Part shown: piece by piece, positions 17,685 to 25,643 of the stretch | Layout: each line of letters opens with the position of its first letter | Numbering within the stretch: the stretch's first letter is position 1 | Origin: JBBQXY01 sp038209195 | Lineage (GTDB): Bacteria > Chloroflexota > Ktedonobacteria > Ktedonobacterales > Ktedonobacteraceae | DNA length: 64,000 nt | NCBI GenBank assembly: GCA_038209195.1 | Contig: JBBQXY010000004.1 | Location: forward strand, 21,298-85,297 | Direction of reading: 5' to 3' | Position numbers and translations under genes: made by a program | The notes under the pieces: generated by a model | Told to the model about the DNA's origin: nothing | Seen by the model: only the letters and a program-made list of their open reading frames with translations | The model's database searches: none

Positions 17685-18368
17685 ATGAAACCTGATGATG
17701 TTGCGAACGCGATCACACAAGCTCTAATACAAGGTGGCTCAAAATGGATGGTGAGTTCGATAGTAGCCTTTTTACCGGCCCTTTGGACAATGGCTTTAAT
17801 GTTACACCTGGGACGACCCTATGTCATTCGTATTCTGCGCCAATGTGGACTGCGGCTCGGAGCCGACGTCTGGTGGATGTCATACCTGCTCATGCGCGAC
17901 GCGGTGATTCTGATGACCTTCGCGCTCAGTTGGATCTACTTCCAACCCAACATTGTTGCGAATGCAGCACTGCCTATTACCGGCCCCGTGGCGGCATTAC
18001 TGCTCCTGCTGGCCCTGGCAGTGAAGATGTCGCGCCGCGTCGACGATGATATTCAGGCTTACCGACTAGCCACGGTCTTCATCGTACTGGGCGCAACACT
18101 CTACTACGGACCATTGGTCTTCGCAGTCGAGGCAGCCAGCCAACCCTACCTTGCTACCTTTGCTCAACTATTCACCAGTAATACAAACGTTGCGGTGGCA
18201 CTCGGTATTATGTGGGTCTCGCTAGCTGGTGTAGCTATCGTCTCCGCTTGGCTCTTCGTACGAGCCTGGATGGCGGCTACCCGTAGCATGGAGAAGCGTC
18301 TCACACAGAAGAAAAGCTCTCCAATAGCCCCAGCAGTGCCAGCAGAACCAACACCTGTTGCACTATAG
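17685..18368 (+). CDS. Conserved membrane protein, second of a tandem paralogous pair
   Basis: 227 aa, with AAAGGA before the ATG. The hydrophobic pattern and motifs match the preceding paralogue: LMLHLGRPYVIRIL, LRLGADVWWMSYLLMRD, an ALPITGPVAALLLLLALAVK segment where the paralogue has PLPLTGGLAAVALFAALLVK, and a late FTSNTNVAVALGIMW. The C-terminal tail (about 195-227) is charged then Pro/Ala-rich and is absent from the first copy. The genes are a clear tandem duplication that was later separated by the repeat element at 17490-17654. Function is unknown. Confidence 0.88.
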   Translation: MKPDDVANAITQALIQGGSKWMVSSIVAFLPALWTMALMLHLGRPYVIRILRQCGLRLGADVWWMSYLLMRDAVILMTFALSWIYFQPNIVANAALPITGPVAALLLLLALAVKMSRRVDDDIQAYRLATVFIVLGATLYYGPLVFAVEAASQPYLATFAQLFTSNTNVAVALGIMWVSLAGVAIVSAWLFVRAWMAATRSMEKRLTQKKSSPIAPAVPAEPTPVAL

Positions 18369-18388
18369 TCTTTAGATAAACAAACAGA

Positions 18389-18420
18389 GGGGTTGCTCAT
18401 CATTGATGGTGGGCAACCCC
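18389..18420. terminator. Terminator between convergent membrane-protein genes
   Basis: GGGGTTGC (18389-18396) pairs with GCAACCCC (18413-18420), followed by the pyrimidine run TTCCTTCT. It lies between the convergent genes ending at 18368 and 18500. Confidence 0.7.
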
Positions 18421-18499
18421 TTCCTTCTCATCCTGGTGATATCTCCTTCATACCAAGCGTAGCTGGTAAACCTGTCATTCTCTTCTCCTGAGCATGCAA

Positions 18500-19360
18500 C
18501 TAAGCTGCTTTGTCCCGCATCTCCATCCAAAGATAGAGGAGGGGACTTACGACTAACAGCAAGAGGATGCTCGCCAAGAAAATCCACGTGAGAGGATTCG
18601 CTTGATGAAAATTGCTCCACGAAAAAATCATCGCCAGGCCAATCGCTACAATCCCGATCATCTGGCTCTGGAGAGCGATGCGCACTGCACTCCAGCGCGC
18701 ATCGAGTGCAATAGCGAGTTCACCAACTCCCGTGAGAGCAAATAAAGCTCCCATGACCCGCGCGGTCAGCGGGGTCAACTGCCAGGGCCAGGTGCTGATC
18801 ATGAAGCCAGGCTGCAAGAAGAGAAACATGCTGGTAACTAAGGTCAAGCCACCCACGATGCCAATCACCAGGCGTACTAGGCGTGGTACACGGAGATCTT
18901 GGGAGATGGGGCCAGGGTCCGTGGCTCGATTGCGCAGCCAGAGCAGGAACACAATGAACGGCGTCGTGAAGTACAGTCCTGCCCAAGCAAAGAAAGAGAG
19001 AGACCCATGATTGAAGCGATCCCAGTGCAGGATTGTCGCAATCCCCATCAAGGTGGCAAAGGTGGTGACTGGAAGGAACCCAACCTTGACCCAATGCCAG
19101 CGCGCATTGGTGGCAGCCCGTATAAAGAAATAGGCTCCGCCAAGATAGGCCGCACCCAGCATCATGGCACTCATGCGTGGCTGGATGCCCCAGGCGAATA
19201 ACTCCTGCGTGTGATCAGGGAACAGGTAGAGGATTCCGAAAGCCGCTACTAAAAAAGGGACAATGATCGCCGAGATCCAGCGGGTTTCTGGAAGGATGTG
19301 ATCGTCATGCAGCATATCTACTGGCATAAAGAACCGATTCTTTGTGTTTCCTTCTTCCAT
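18500..19360 (-). CDS. Hypothetical eight-helix membrane protein
   Basis: 286 aa, not recognised; start supported by GAGGAGG 7-8 nt upstream. About eight hydrophobic helices are visible, including WISAIIVPFLVAAFGILYL, LGAAYLGGAYFFI, VTTFATLMGIATIL, FFAWAGLYFTTPFIVFLLW, LVIGIVGGLTLVTSMFLF, VMGALFALTGVGELAIAL, MIGIVAIGLAMIFSW and WIFLASILLLLVVSPLLYLW. The short N-terminus and loops carry several His and Trp (LHDDHILPETRW, HWDRFNHG). It is convergent with the paralogous pair and divergent from the sigma-factor fragment. Confidence 0.85.
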   Translation of the reverse strand: MEEGNTKNRFFMPVDMLHDDHILPETRWISAIIVPFLVAAFGILYLFPDHTQELFAWGIQPRMSAMMLGAAYLGGAYFFIRAATNARWHWVKVGFLPVTTFATLMGIATILHWDRFNHGSLSFFAWAGLYFTTPFIVFLLWLRNRATDPGPISQDLRVPRLVRLVIGIVGGLTLVTSMFLFLQPGFMISTWPWQLTPLTARVMGALFALTGVGELAIALDARWSAVRIALQSQMIGIVAIGLAMIFSWSNFHQANPLTWIFLASILLLLVVSPLLYLWMEMRDKAA

Positions 19361-19413
19361 GTTGAGACCTCCTCATCTGCGCAAAGTATACATTGATGTC
19401 CCATGAAAATGGA

Positions 19414-19427
19414 GGGTAATGTTACCC
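19414..19427. promoter_or_regulatory. Small palindrome in a divergent promoter region
   Basis: GGGTAATGTTACCC has 6-bp arms around TG and lies between the divergent genes at 19360 and 19441. It has the look of a dimeric regulator site, but no regulator can be named. Confidence 0.35.
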
Positions 19428-19440
19428 ATATTTTGTATAG

Positions 19441-19833
19441 ATGCGACAATGGGTGAAGGAAGCTGAAACACAGAAGCAGATGCTCCTAGGTTTTCAGCAA
19501 GCACTTCAGGCGGGAGAGATGACCACCTTACTGCATATGCTAGCTGAAGTTGTCACTTCCTGGGCTGATGGAGGCGGCAAAGCTAAAGGAGTGGCAACCC
19601 ACCAGCTCTCCGGACGTGCTGTAGTGGCACGTTTCATACTAGACAACTCCCCCATTTTCAGGAATACGTTACCTACAGACACGCACATGGAGTTAGCCGA
19701 AGTCAACGGTCAGCCAGCACTTATCACCCGCTCTGGAAAGCAAGCCTTCGCTGTGCTAACCATTGATGTGGAAGCAAACCAAATTAAGGCTATTCGTTTC
19801 ATGGCAAATCCCCATAAATTGGCGCATATCTAA
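19441..19833 (+). pseudogene. ECF41-type sigma factor remnant: C-terminal SnoaL-like tail only
   Basis: About 130 aa that match only the C-terminal part of ECF41/SigJ-like sigma factors. Visible are LAEVVTSWADGGGKAKG, the strand LSGRAVVARFILD, and the closing NGQPALITRSGKQAFAVL and KAIRFMANPHKLAHI, which form the SnoaL/NTF2-like domain that regulates those sigma factors. The sigma2 and sigma4 regions are absent, and an in-frame stop (TAG) lies directly before the first ATG. It is either a 5'-deleted pseudogene or a stand-alone SnoaL-like protein. No clear ribosome site is visible, which favours decay. Confidence 0.8.
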
Positions 19834-19955
19834 CGCTATCTTTATCGAAAGGAAAACCACGTTGATATTCGGGGCAGGTCTGTTACACTGTCTTTCTAAG
19901 TTTTCCGTCAGCAGGCATGTGTGGCACCTCCTCACAGCCTCACTCTGGCATCCTC

Positions 19956-21761
19956 TCAATGCGCCTGCGAAATAGCCCAGGCCGCATTTACAAGGCCAAT
20001 ATGGCTGAAGGCCTGCGGGAAGTTGCCCAGCAATTCGCCAGTTACGGGGTCGACCTCCTCGGCGAGCAGGCCGACATCATTGGCATAGGCAATCGCTTGC
20101 TCGAAGGTCGCCCTGGCACGCTCAACCTCCCCGGCCAGTGCCTGCGCCTGGGCAAGCCAGAAGGTGCAGAGCAGGAATGTCCCTTCCTCCCCGGCAAGGC
20201 CATCGGATGCGCGGTAGCGGTAGACCAGGCCATGCGCGTCTGTGAGCCGCTCGGCGATCGCGTCGATGGTGGACCGCATGCGTGGGTCGGTGGCGGTCAA
20301 GAACCCAACAATCGGCATCATGAGGGCGGAGGCATCCAGGTCATCGGAGCCAAATGATTGGGTGAACGCTGCGGCCTTCTCGCTCCAACCGCGCTCGAGG
20401 ATGGCAGCGCGGATCTGCTCGCGCGTGGCTGCCCACTCGTCAATGTGGTCGTGCGCCTGCAATAGGTCGGCGAGATCGATGGCGCAGTCGAGTGCTACCC
20501 AGCACATGAGCTTTGAATAGAGGAAATCTCTCGGGTCTCCTCGCACCTCCCAGATGCCCTGGTCCTGCTCCTGCCAACGTACTGCCGCGGTGTCTGCGAC
20601 CTCGACCAGGAAGTGACGCGTGACCTCGTCTAGCTCCCCAAGCTGGTCGCGCAGGCGGCGAGCTGCGCCGAGGAGTTCACCGTAAACATCAAGCTGGCGC
20701 TGATTCCAGGCACCGTTGCCCACGCGCACAGGTCGGCTATCGCGCCACCCTGACAGGTGGCTGAGCGTGCGTTCGCTCAGGTCGTGTTCACCACCGATGC
20801 CGAACATAATCTGAAGGTCGGAATCGCGCCGAATCTGGGTCGCCACCGCACCCGCCATCCAGGAAAAGAACCAGGACGCCTCGTCAGGGCAAGCAGCGAC
20901 CCAGAGCGCGTCCAGCGTAAAGCTGGCATCACGCACCCAGGTGTAACGGTAGTCCCAGTTGCGCTCTCCACCGATGGACTCCGGCAGCGAAGTAGTAGGC
21001 GCGGCGATGATGGCCCCCGTGGGCCTGTACATGAGTGCCTGTAGCACCCGCCCACTGTGATGAACCAGGTCGCGCCACGGTCCTTCGTAGCGCTGATGCA
21101 TGTCTGACCAGGTACGCCATCCTATGGTGGTGTCGTGCAGGTAATCGGCGATTTCTGCCTCGGTACACACCTGGGGGGGATTTTGCCAACTTGCCTTATG
21201 TTGCAATGCGAAGTTTGCCTGCTCACCGACCTGGAGGGTGAAACGCACCTGGGCCATCGATTCTTCTATGGACAACACCTTCGATGTGGAGAGTACCAGG
21301 ACATCTGCCCCACCACGAGCGTAAATGCCTCCCTGCACTGGCCTCAGCAAAGGCGCGATGAGGCCGTATTCCAATCGGGGAACATATTCAAGCTCAATTT
21401 CTACAGTACCGCTCAGGCACGACACCGAACGGAGCACGACTCCAGGCGAATCGACGCCCAGTTCGTGTCCACGCTCATTGCGCCCCATTGCCATCGCATC
21501 CAGCAGCACGGCTGTACCCGTTGGAGTACGGAAGGTGGTCTCAAGGACCATCGTTCCTTCAAGATAGCAGCGGCTCACCTCGCTCGCGCCAACGGCATTT
21601 ATGGACCAGTGTCCTCCCTTCTTGTCCAGCAGGTGGGCAAATACAGATGGCCCATCGAAGCGGGGAAAGCACAGCCAATCAATAGAGCCAGCACGGCTGA
21701 CCAGCGCAGCTGAGCGACAGTCTGACAGTAGAGCATACTCAGCAATGGGCAGATGACTCAT
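19956..21761 (-). CDS. Glycoside hydrolase family 15 protein (glucoamylase/trehalase-like)
   Basis: 601 aa, start supported by GGAGGAG. The N-terminus (PIAEYALLSDCRSAALVSRA then GSIDWLCFPRFD) is the signature of bacterial GH15 proteins. The barrel region begins with GGERNWDYRYTWVRDASFTL, near the usual substrate-binding Trp/Arg/Asp, and ends with EEGTFLLCTFWLAQAQAL, where the catalytic Glu pair is expected. Members hydrolyse starch-like glucans or trehalose. The gene is visibly more GC-rich than its neighbours, with many GGC/GCC/CTG codons, and lies between two gene fragments, which suggests acquisition by horizontal transfer, perhaps from an actinobacterium. Confidence 0.93.
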   Translation of the reverse strand: MSHLPIAEYALLSDCRSAALVSRAGSIDWLCFPRFDGPSVFAHLLDKKGGHWSINAVGASEVSRCYLEGTMVLETTFRTPTGTAVLLDAMAMGRNERGHELGVDSPGVVLRSVSCLSGTVEIELEYVPRLEYGLIAPLLRPVQGGIYARGGADVLVLSTSKVLSIEESMAQVRFTLQVGEQANFALQHKASWQNPPQVCTEAEIADYLHDTTIGWRTWSDMHQRYEGPWRDLVHHSGRVLQALMYRPTGAIIAAPTTSLPESIGGERNWDYRYTWVRDASFTLDALWVAACPDEASWFFSWMAGAVATQIRRDSDLQIMFGIGGEHDLSERTLSHLSGWRDSRPVRVGNGAWNQRQLDVYGELLGAARRLRDQLGELDEVTRHFLVEVADTAAVRWQEQDQGIWEVRGDPRDFLYSKLMCWVALDCAIDLADLLQAHDHIDEWAATREQIRAAILERGWSEKAAAFTQSFGSDDLDASALMMPIVGFLTATDPRMRSTIDAIAERLTDAHGLVYRYRASDGLAGEEGTFLLCTFWLAQAQALAGEVERARATFEQAIAYANDVGLLAEEVDPVTGELLGNFPQAFSHIGLVNAAWAISQAH

Positions 21762-21994
21762 TATTTTTCTCCTCCTCGTTACATAGGCATCTCATATTGA
21801 TTCGGCATAGGCACATCCTAGAGATGCATCGAATGTGGCTTGCTGGAGTAAACCGTTATTGCTTTCATTATATGCCCTCTCTGTTCGACCAGGTTAGGTA
21901 TACACTCTTTATACCATATAGTCCTGCTTTCCTACCCATTCATTACAAACGGAAAAGCATACAATGAACATTGGAGATTTGACACACTATAGCA

Positions 21995-22390
21995 GTGAAA
22001 CCGCAAAAGCCGATGGCTCTGCGTTGTTTAATCTCAGTGCGAGGCCCTTATACTGATTGGGGTTTTGAATGTGTAAGTTATTTTGAGTCAAGAAAGAATC
22101 TATTGGTGAATCATGTTTTTGAAGATGATAACGAGAAAAAATGGCATAGACACAAAAAGGCGTTTTGGATGGGCGATGGTCGGCTAAAAATGTCAACAAT
22201 TCATAGTTTTAAAGGTTGGGAAGTCCCAAATGTCATTGTTGTTATTCCTTCATTAATTCGCATAGATGATCAAATTCCTGATAGTGTTCTTTATACAGCT
22301 ATTACAAGATCAAAAGAAAATTTAATTGTTATTAATGCGAATGCAAGATATTGGGAATTTGGTAAAGGTTTTTCCAATGAGTGGGCATAA
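21995..22390 (+). pseudogene. Fragment of a UvrD/PcrA-like superfamily 1 helicase (C-terminal end)
   Basis: The last 70 residues show helicase motifs V and VI in the right order: MSTIHSFKGWEVPNVIVVIP and VLYTAITRSKENLIVIN. Only this C-terminal piece is left; the N-terminal ATPase half is missing and the first 30 residues do not fit the family, so the frame was probably disrupted near 22080. The segment is strongly AT-rich, unlike the GC-rich GH15 gene beside it. It is best read as the decaying end of a transferred helicase, perhaps from a mobile element or defence locus. Confidence 0.75.
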
Positions 22391-22468
22391 TAGACTTGTC
22401 TAGCAATAACAAGTTAATCGCTTCGCGAGACATAATCAGCATAGCTGAAAACCGATAAAACTGAATCA

Positions 22469-22518
22469 CTTCTCATGAAGGAACGCATACGCAAATTAAC
22501 CACACGAATCATGAGAAG
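22469..22518. repeat. 10-bp inverted repeat with 30-base spacer
   Basis: CTTCTCATGA (22469-22478) and TCATGAGAAG (22509-22518) are exact inverted repeats downstream of the helicase fragment and just before the SDR stop. They may be a weak terminator or the end of a degraded mobile element. Confidence 0.35.
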
Positions 22519-22568
22519 AAGCTGTCAGTATACTTGGCGGCTTCCTCTCATAGATTTTTTGGAAGAGC

Positions 22569-23336
22569 TTATCTGGGTGCCATCCTAATCGCCCCATCCA
22601 GCCTGATCACCTCGCCATTCAACATCTCGTTTTCGATAATGTGTTTGGCGAGCGCCGCGTACTCGTCGGGTCTGCCCAGGCGCGGCGGGAACGGTACCTG
22701 CTGACCGAGTGACTGGCGAGCGGCTTCCGGCAGAGAACCCAGTAGCGGAGTATCGAAAATACCGGGGGCAATAGTCATCACCCGTATGCCATAGCGAGCA
22801 AGTTCGCGTGCAATGGGTAGCGTCATGCCAACAATGCCGCCCTTGGAAGCTGAATAGGCAGCCTGCCCGATCTGCCCATCAAAAGCAGCAACAGAGGCCG
22901 TATTAATGATGACGCCGCGTTCGCCACCTTCATTGGGTGTATTCGTCGCCATGGCTGCCGTGGCTAGGCGAATGGTGTTAAATGTGCCAATTAAATTTAC
23001 CTGAATGACTTTGGTGAACGAGGCCAGGCTGGCTGGTCCATTCTTCCCCAACACCCTTTCAGCCACACCAATACCGGCGCAATTAATCGTAATGGACAGA
23101 TTGCCAAAAGCAGCTACCGCCGCTTTGACGGCTGCCTGGACGGAGTCTTCGTCTGTGACGTTCGTTTTGACGAACAGGGCTGAGTCGCCCAATTCGGCGG
23201 CGAGCGCATCGCCAGTCTCGTTATTCAAATCGGCGATGACAACTTTTGCTCCTGCCTGATGCAATAAGCGCGCACAGGCCGCGCCAAGTCCCGATGCGCC
23301 ACCCGATATTAAAACACCTTTGTTCTCTATGTGCAT
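22569..23336 (-). CDS. Short-chain dehydrogenase, 3-hydroxyacyl-CoA dehydrogenase type 2-like
   Basis: 255 aa from ATG at 23336, chosen because AGGAAGG lies 7 nt upstream; an earlier in-frame start adds 10 unlikely residues. The fold shows the cofactor motif LISGGASGLGAACARLL, the acidic residue of an NAD-preferring enzyme (VVIADLNNE), NCAG, and the active site with Ser in INTASVAAFDG and YSASKGG. The insert after NCAGIGVAERV and the VPFPPRLGRPDEYA stretch match the HSD10-type 3-hydroxyacyl-CoA dehydrogenases that oxidise beta-hydroxyacyl-CoA in fatty-acid or branched-chain degradation. It is divergent from the amidohydrolase gene. Confidence 0.93.
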   Translation of the reverse strand: MHIENKGVLISGGASGLGAACARLLHQAGAKVVIADLNNETGDALAAELGDSALFVKTNVTDEDSVQAAVKAAVAAFGNLSITINCAGIGVAERVLGKNGPASLASFTKVIQVNLIGTFNTIRLATAAMATNTPNEGGERGVIINTASVAAFDGQIGQAAYSASKGGIVGMTLPIARELARYGIRVMTIAPGIFDTPLLGSLPEAARQSLGQQVPFPPRLGRPDEYAALAKHIIENEMLNGEVIRLDGAIRMAPR

Positions 23337-23519
23337 ACGTGTTCCTTCCTCGATAAAAATATCCATTCCCCTAAACTATATCCTCTACAAGGCAAAATGT
23401 CACGCCAAGAGAAAAACGTAGCAACTCCCAACAGTGGTGCTACAATGAGGAATAAGCTATAATCAAAACCAAGGGCAGCAAATAGAAATCACCAGGCCGA
23501 GCTATAAGGAGATACAACC

Positions 23520-24788
23520 GTGACACTGGCAATTACCAACGGAACGCTGATTGACGGAAGTGGTCATGATCCACGTACGGGCATGACTATTCTCATTGAA
23601 GACGAGAGAATCACAGCCATCAGCCGTGATGGACAAGTACCACACGGCGCAACCGTCATTGACGCTATGGGCGGCAGCATCCTGCCGGGTCTGATCGATA
23701 CACATGTCCATTTTACGATGGAGTATCCCGATGTTCTGCGCGGACTTTTGACACCGCCCTCTCTGCGCCTATTACAAGCTATTCCACGCATGAAAGCAAC
23801 GTTGGATGCGGGAGTAACCACCGTGCGCGACGCTGCTGGTTCGCCTGCTGGCTTAAAGATAGCGGTTGAGCGCGGCATCATCGCTGGGCCACGTATGCAG
23901 GTTGCCATCTCCTTGATCTCCCAGACCGGTGGGCATGGTGATGGCTACTATCCCTGTTGCGTGGATATTGGCTTCTTTGGTGGCAGCTTTACGGATGTGC
24001 CAAATGGCGTCGCCGATGGCGTAGAAGAAGTGCGCAAAACTGTACGCGAGGTATTGCGTGCCGGGGCCGATTGGATTAAGCTAGCCACTACTGGCGGTGT
24101 ACTCTCCACCTCTGACGCGCCAACATCATCGCAACTGACGTTGGAGGAGATTGAGACCGCCGTGTACGAGGCTGCCGCTCAAGAAAAACGCTGCATGGCC
24201 CATGCCCAGGGTACACAGGGCATTAAAAATGCGTTGCTGGCTGGCGTAGTCTCCATCGAACACGGCGTGTATTTAACCGACGAACTGATTGCATTGATGT
24301 TGCAAAAGGATGCCTATCTTGTACCAACGCTGGTCGCTCCACTGGCAGTGGTCGAGTTTTCGCGCGAACATCCCGACCTCTTGCCACCCATGATGGCTGA
24401 GAAAGCCCTCAGCGTAGTAGATGAACATGCCAATAGTTTCCGCCGGGCCGTCGCAGCAGGTGTCAAAATTGCCATGGGTACCGATTCGGGCGTTGGGCGA
24501 CACGGGCAGAATGGTCGCGAGTTACAGTTGATGGTCGAGCACGGCATGACGCCTATGCAAGCGATCCAGGCCAGCACTATCCATGCCGCTAAACTCCTAC
24601 ACCTGGATGCTCAATTGGGTACCATTGCCGTCGGCAAACTGGCCGATATCATCATCGTCGATGGCGACGTGTTAAGCGATATCAGTAAGATAGCTGACCC
24701 TAATAACGTGAAGCTAGTGCTCAAAGCTGGTCGTGCCGCCAAAAATGCGCTGCGCGCAGGAGTGCCCGTCCTAGCTGGATTAGCATAA
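23520..24788 (+). CDS. Amidohydrolase-family metal-dependent hydrolase (Xaa-Pro dipeptidase/imidazolonepropionase-like)
   Basis: 422 aa with GTG start at 23520 and AAGGAG upstream. Metal ligands typical of the superfamily are visible: the HxH pair in LPGLIDTHVHF, the Lys in DWIKLATTGGV, His in CMAHAQG and SIEHGVYL, and Asp in IAMGTDSGVG. The C-terminal LGTIAVGKLADIIIVDGD is the family's closing beta-sandwich strand. Relatives hydrolyse Xaa-Arg or Xaa-Pro dipeptides, imidazolonepropionate or cyclic amides; the exact substrate is unknown. It is followed by a long intergenic hairpin. Confidence 0.92.
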   Translation: MTLAITNGTLIDGSGHDPRTGMTILIEDERITAISRDGQVPHGATVIDAMGGSILPGLIDTHVHFTMEYPDVLRGLLTPPSLRLLQAIPRMKATLDAGVTTVRDAAGSPAGLKIAVERGIIAGPRMQVAISLISQTGGHGDGYYPCCVDIGFFGGSFTDVPNGVADGVEEVRKTVREVLRAGADWIKLATTGGVLSTSDAPTSSQLTLEEIETAVYEAAAQEKRCMAHAQGTQGIKNALLAGVVSIEHGVYLTDELIALMLQKDAYLVPTLVAPLAVVEFSREHPDLLPPMMAEKALSVVDEHANSFRRAVAAGVKIAMGTDSGVGRHGQNGRELQLMVEHGMTPMQAIQASTIHAAKLLHLDAQLGTIAVGKLADIIIVDGDVLSDISKIADPNNVKLVLKAGRAAKNALRAGVPVLAGLA

Positions 24789-24795
24789 GTTTCCC

Positions 24796-24906
24796 TTCAT
24801 CGCCGCTTGTAGCGGCTCGACTATTCAATGTTTGATTGCGATTTTTGCAGCCTGTGGCTGCAAAAATCGCAATCAAACAGTAACTCCTGCGAACTGCCGT
24901 AGGCAG
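24796..24906. repeat. Long perfect intergenic hairpin flanked by mini-hairpins
   Basis: A perfect stem of about 24 bp (arms about 24829-24852 and 24856-24879, loop TGT; left arm begins TGTTTGATTGCGATTTTTGC) is flanked by two small hairpins. On the left is GCCGCTTGTAGCGGC, on the right CTGCCGTAGGCAG. The right end CTGCCTACGGCAGTTCGCA (read on the minus strand, 24888-24906) recurs exactly at 47939-47957, again beside a long hairpin of different sequence. It lies between the amidohydrolase and ung and can also act as a terminator. Confidence 0.75.
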
Positions 24907-24932
24907 TGAGGTATGAAAGGATATCCATAGCT

Positions 24933-25643
24933 ATGTTGGTAGATATACCGACTGATTGGCTGCACCTACTTTCTGAAGAAATACATAAGCCCTATTTCAC
25001 AAAGCTAGAACAATTTGTGGACACAGAGCGGCAAAACTTCACAGTCTTTCCACCGGAAAAAGATGTTTTCTCGGCCCTGAAACTGACCCCGTATGAGAAC
25101 GTCAAAGTGCTATTGCTCGGTCAAGACCCGTATCACGATGACACGCAGGCCCATGGACTGTGTTTTTCGGTGCGTCCAGGCATAAAGCCACCACCTTCGC
25201 TGGTCAACATCTTTAAGGAGCTACACAGCGACGTTGGCTTTCGCATACCCAACAATGGCTACCTGGTGCCGTGGGCAGAGCAGGGCATCTTGCTGTTGAA
25301 TGCTGTCTTAACTGTACGAGCGCATAGTGCCAATTCGCATAAGAACCACGGTTGGGAAACCTTTACCGACGCCATCATTCGCCAGGTCAACGCCAAACAG
25401 AGTCCCGTGGTGTTTGTCTTATGGGGCGGCTATGCCCAGAAGAAGCTCGCACTGGTCGATACCAATAGGCATAACATCGTGCAATCTGTGCATCCGTCAC
25501 CGCTCTCAGCCCGCAATGGCTTCTTCGGCAGCAAGCCATTTTCAGCCATTAACCGGGCGTTGCGGCAGGTAGGGAAAGAGGAGATTCAGTGGCAGCTAGC
25601 GGATATCCCTGAGACTGTCTTAAAGGACGCACGTAGTGAGTAA
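24933..25643 (+). CDS. ung: Uracil-DNA glycosylase, family 1
   Basis: 236 aa from ATG at 24933; AAAGGA lies about 13 nt upstream. An earlier GTG at 24906 is inside the repeat element and is less likely. Motif A GQDPYHDDTQAHGLCFSV carries the catalytic Asp and the Tyr and Phe of the uracil pocket, and motif B HPSPLSARNGFFGSKPF carries the catalytic His and the DNA-intercalating loop. The enzyme removes uracil from DNA to start base-excision repair. Its 3' end overlaps the next gene by 8 nt, so it is translationally linked to a MutS-like ATPase, an unusual repair-gene pairing. Confidence 0.96.
   Translation: MLVDIPTDWLHLLSEEIHKPYFTKLEQFVDTERQNFTVFPPEKDVFSALKLTPYENVKVLLLGQDPYHDDTQAHGLCFSVRPGIKPPPSLVNIFKELHSDVGFRIPNNGYLVPWAEQGILLLNAVLTVRAHSANSHKNHGWETFTDAIIRQVNAKQSPVVFVLWGGYAQKKLALVDTNRHNIVQSVHPSPLSARNGFFGSKPFSAINRALRQVGKEEIQWQLADIPETVLKDARSE

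Noticed and set aside
19441..19833. Complete ECF sigma factor
   Set aside because: No sigma2 or sigma4 region is encoded upstream on either frame; a stop codon directly precedes the first ATG.
20757..21713. Several plus-strand frames opposite the GH15 gene
   Set aside because: They are shadows created by the high GC content of the GH15 gene; none has motifs or ribosome sites.
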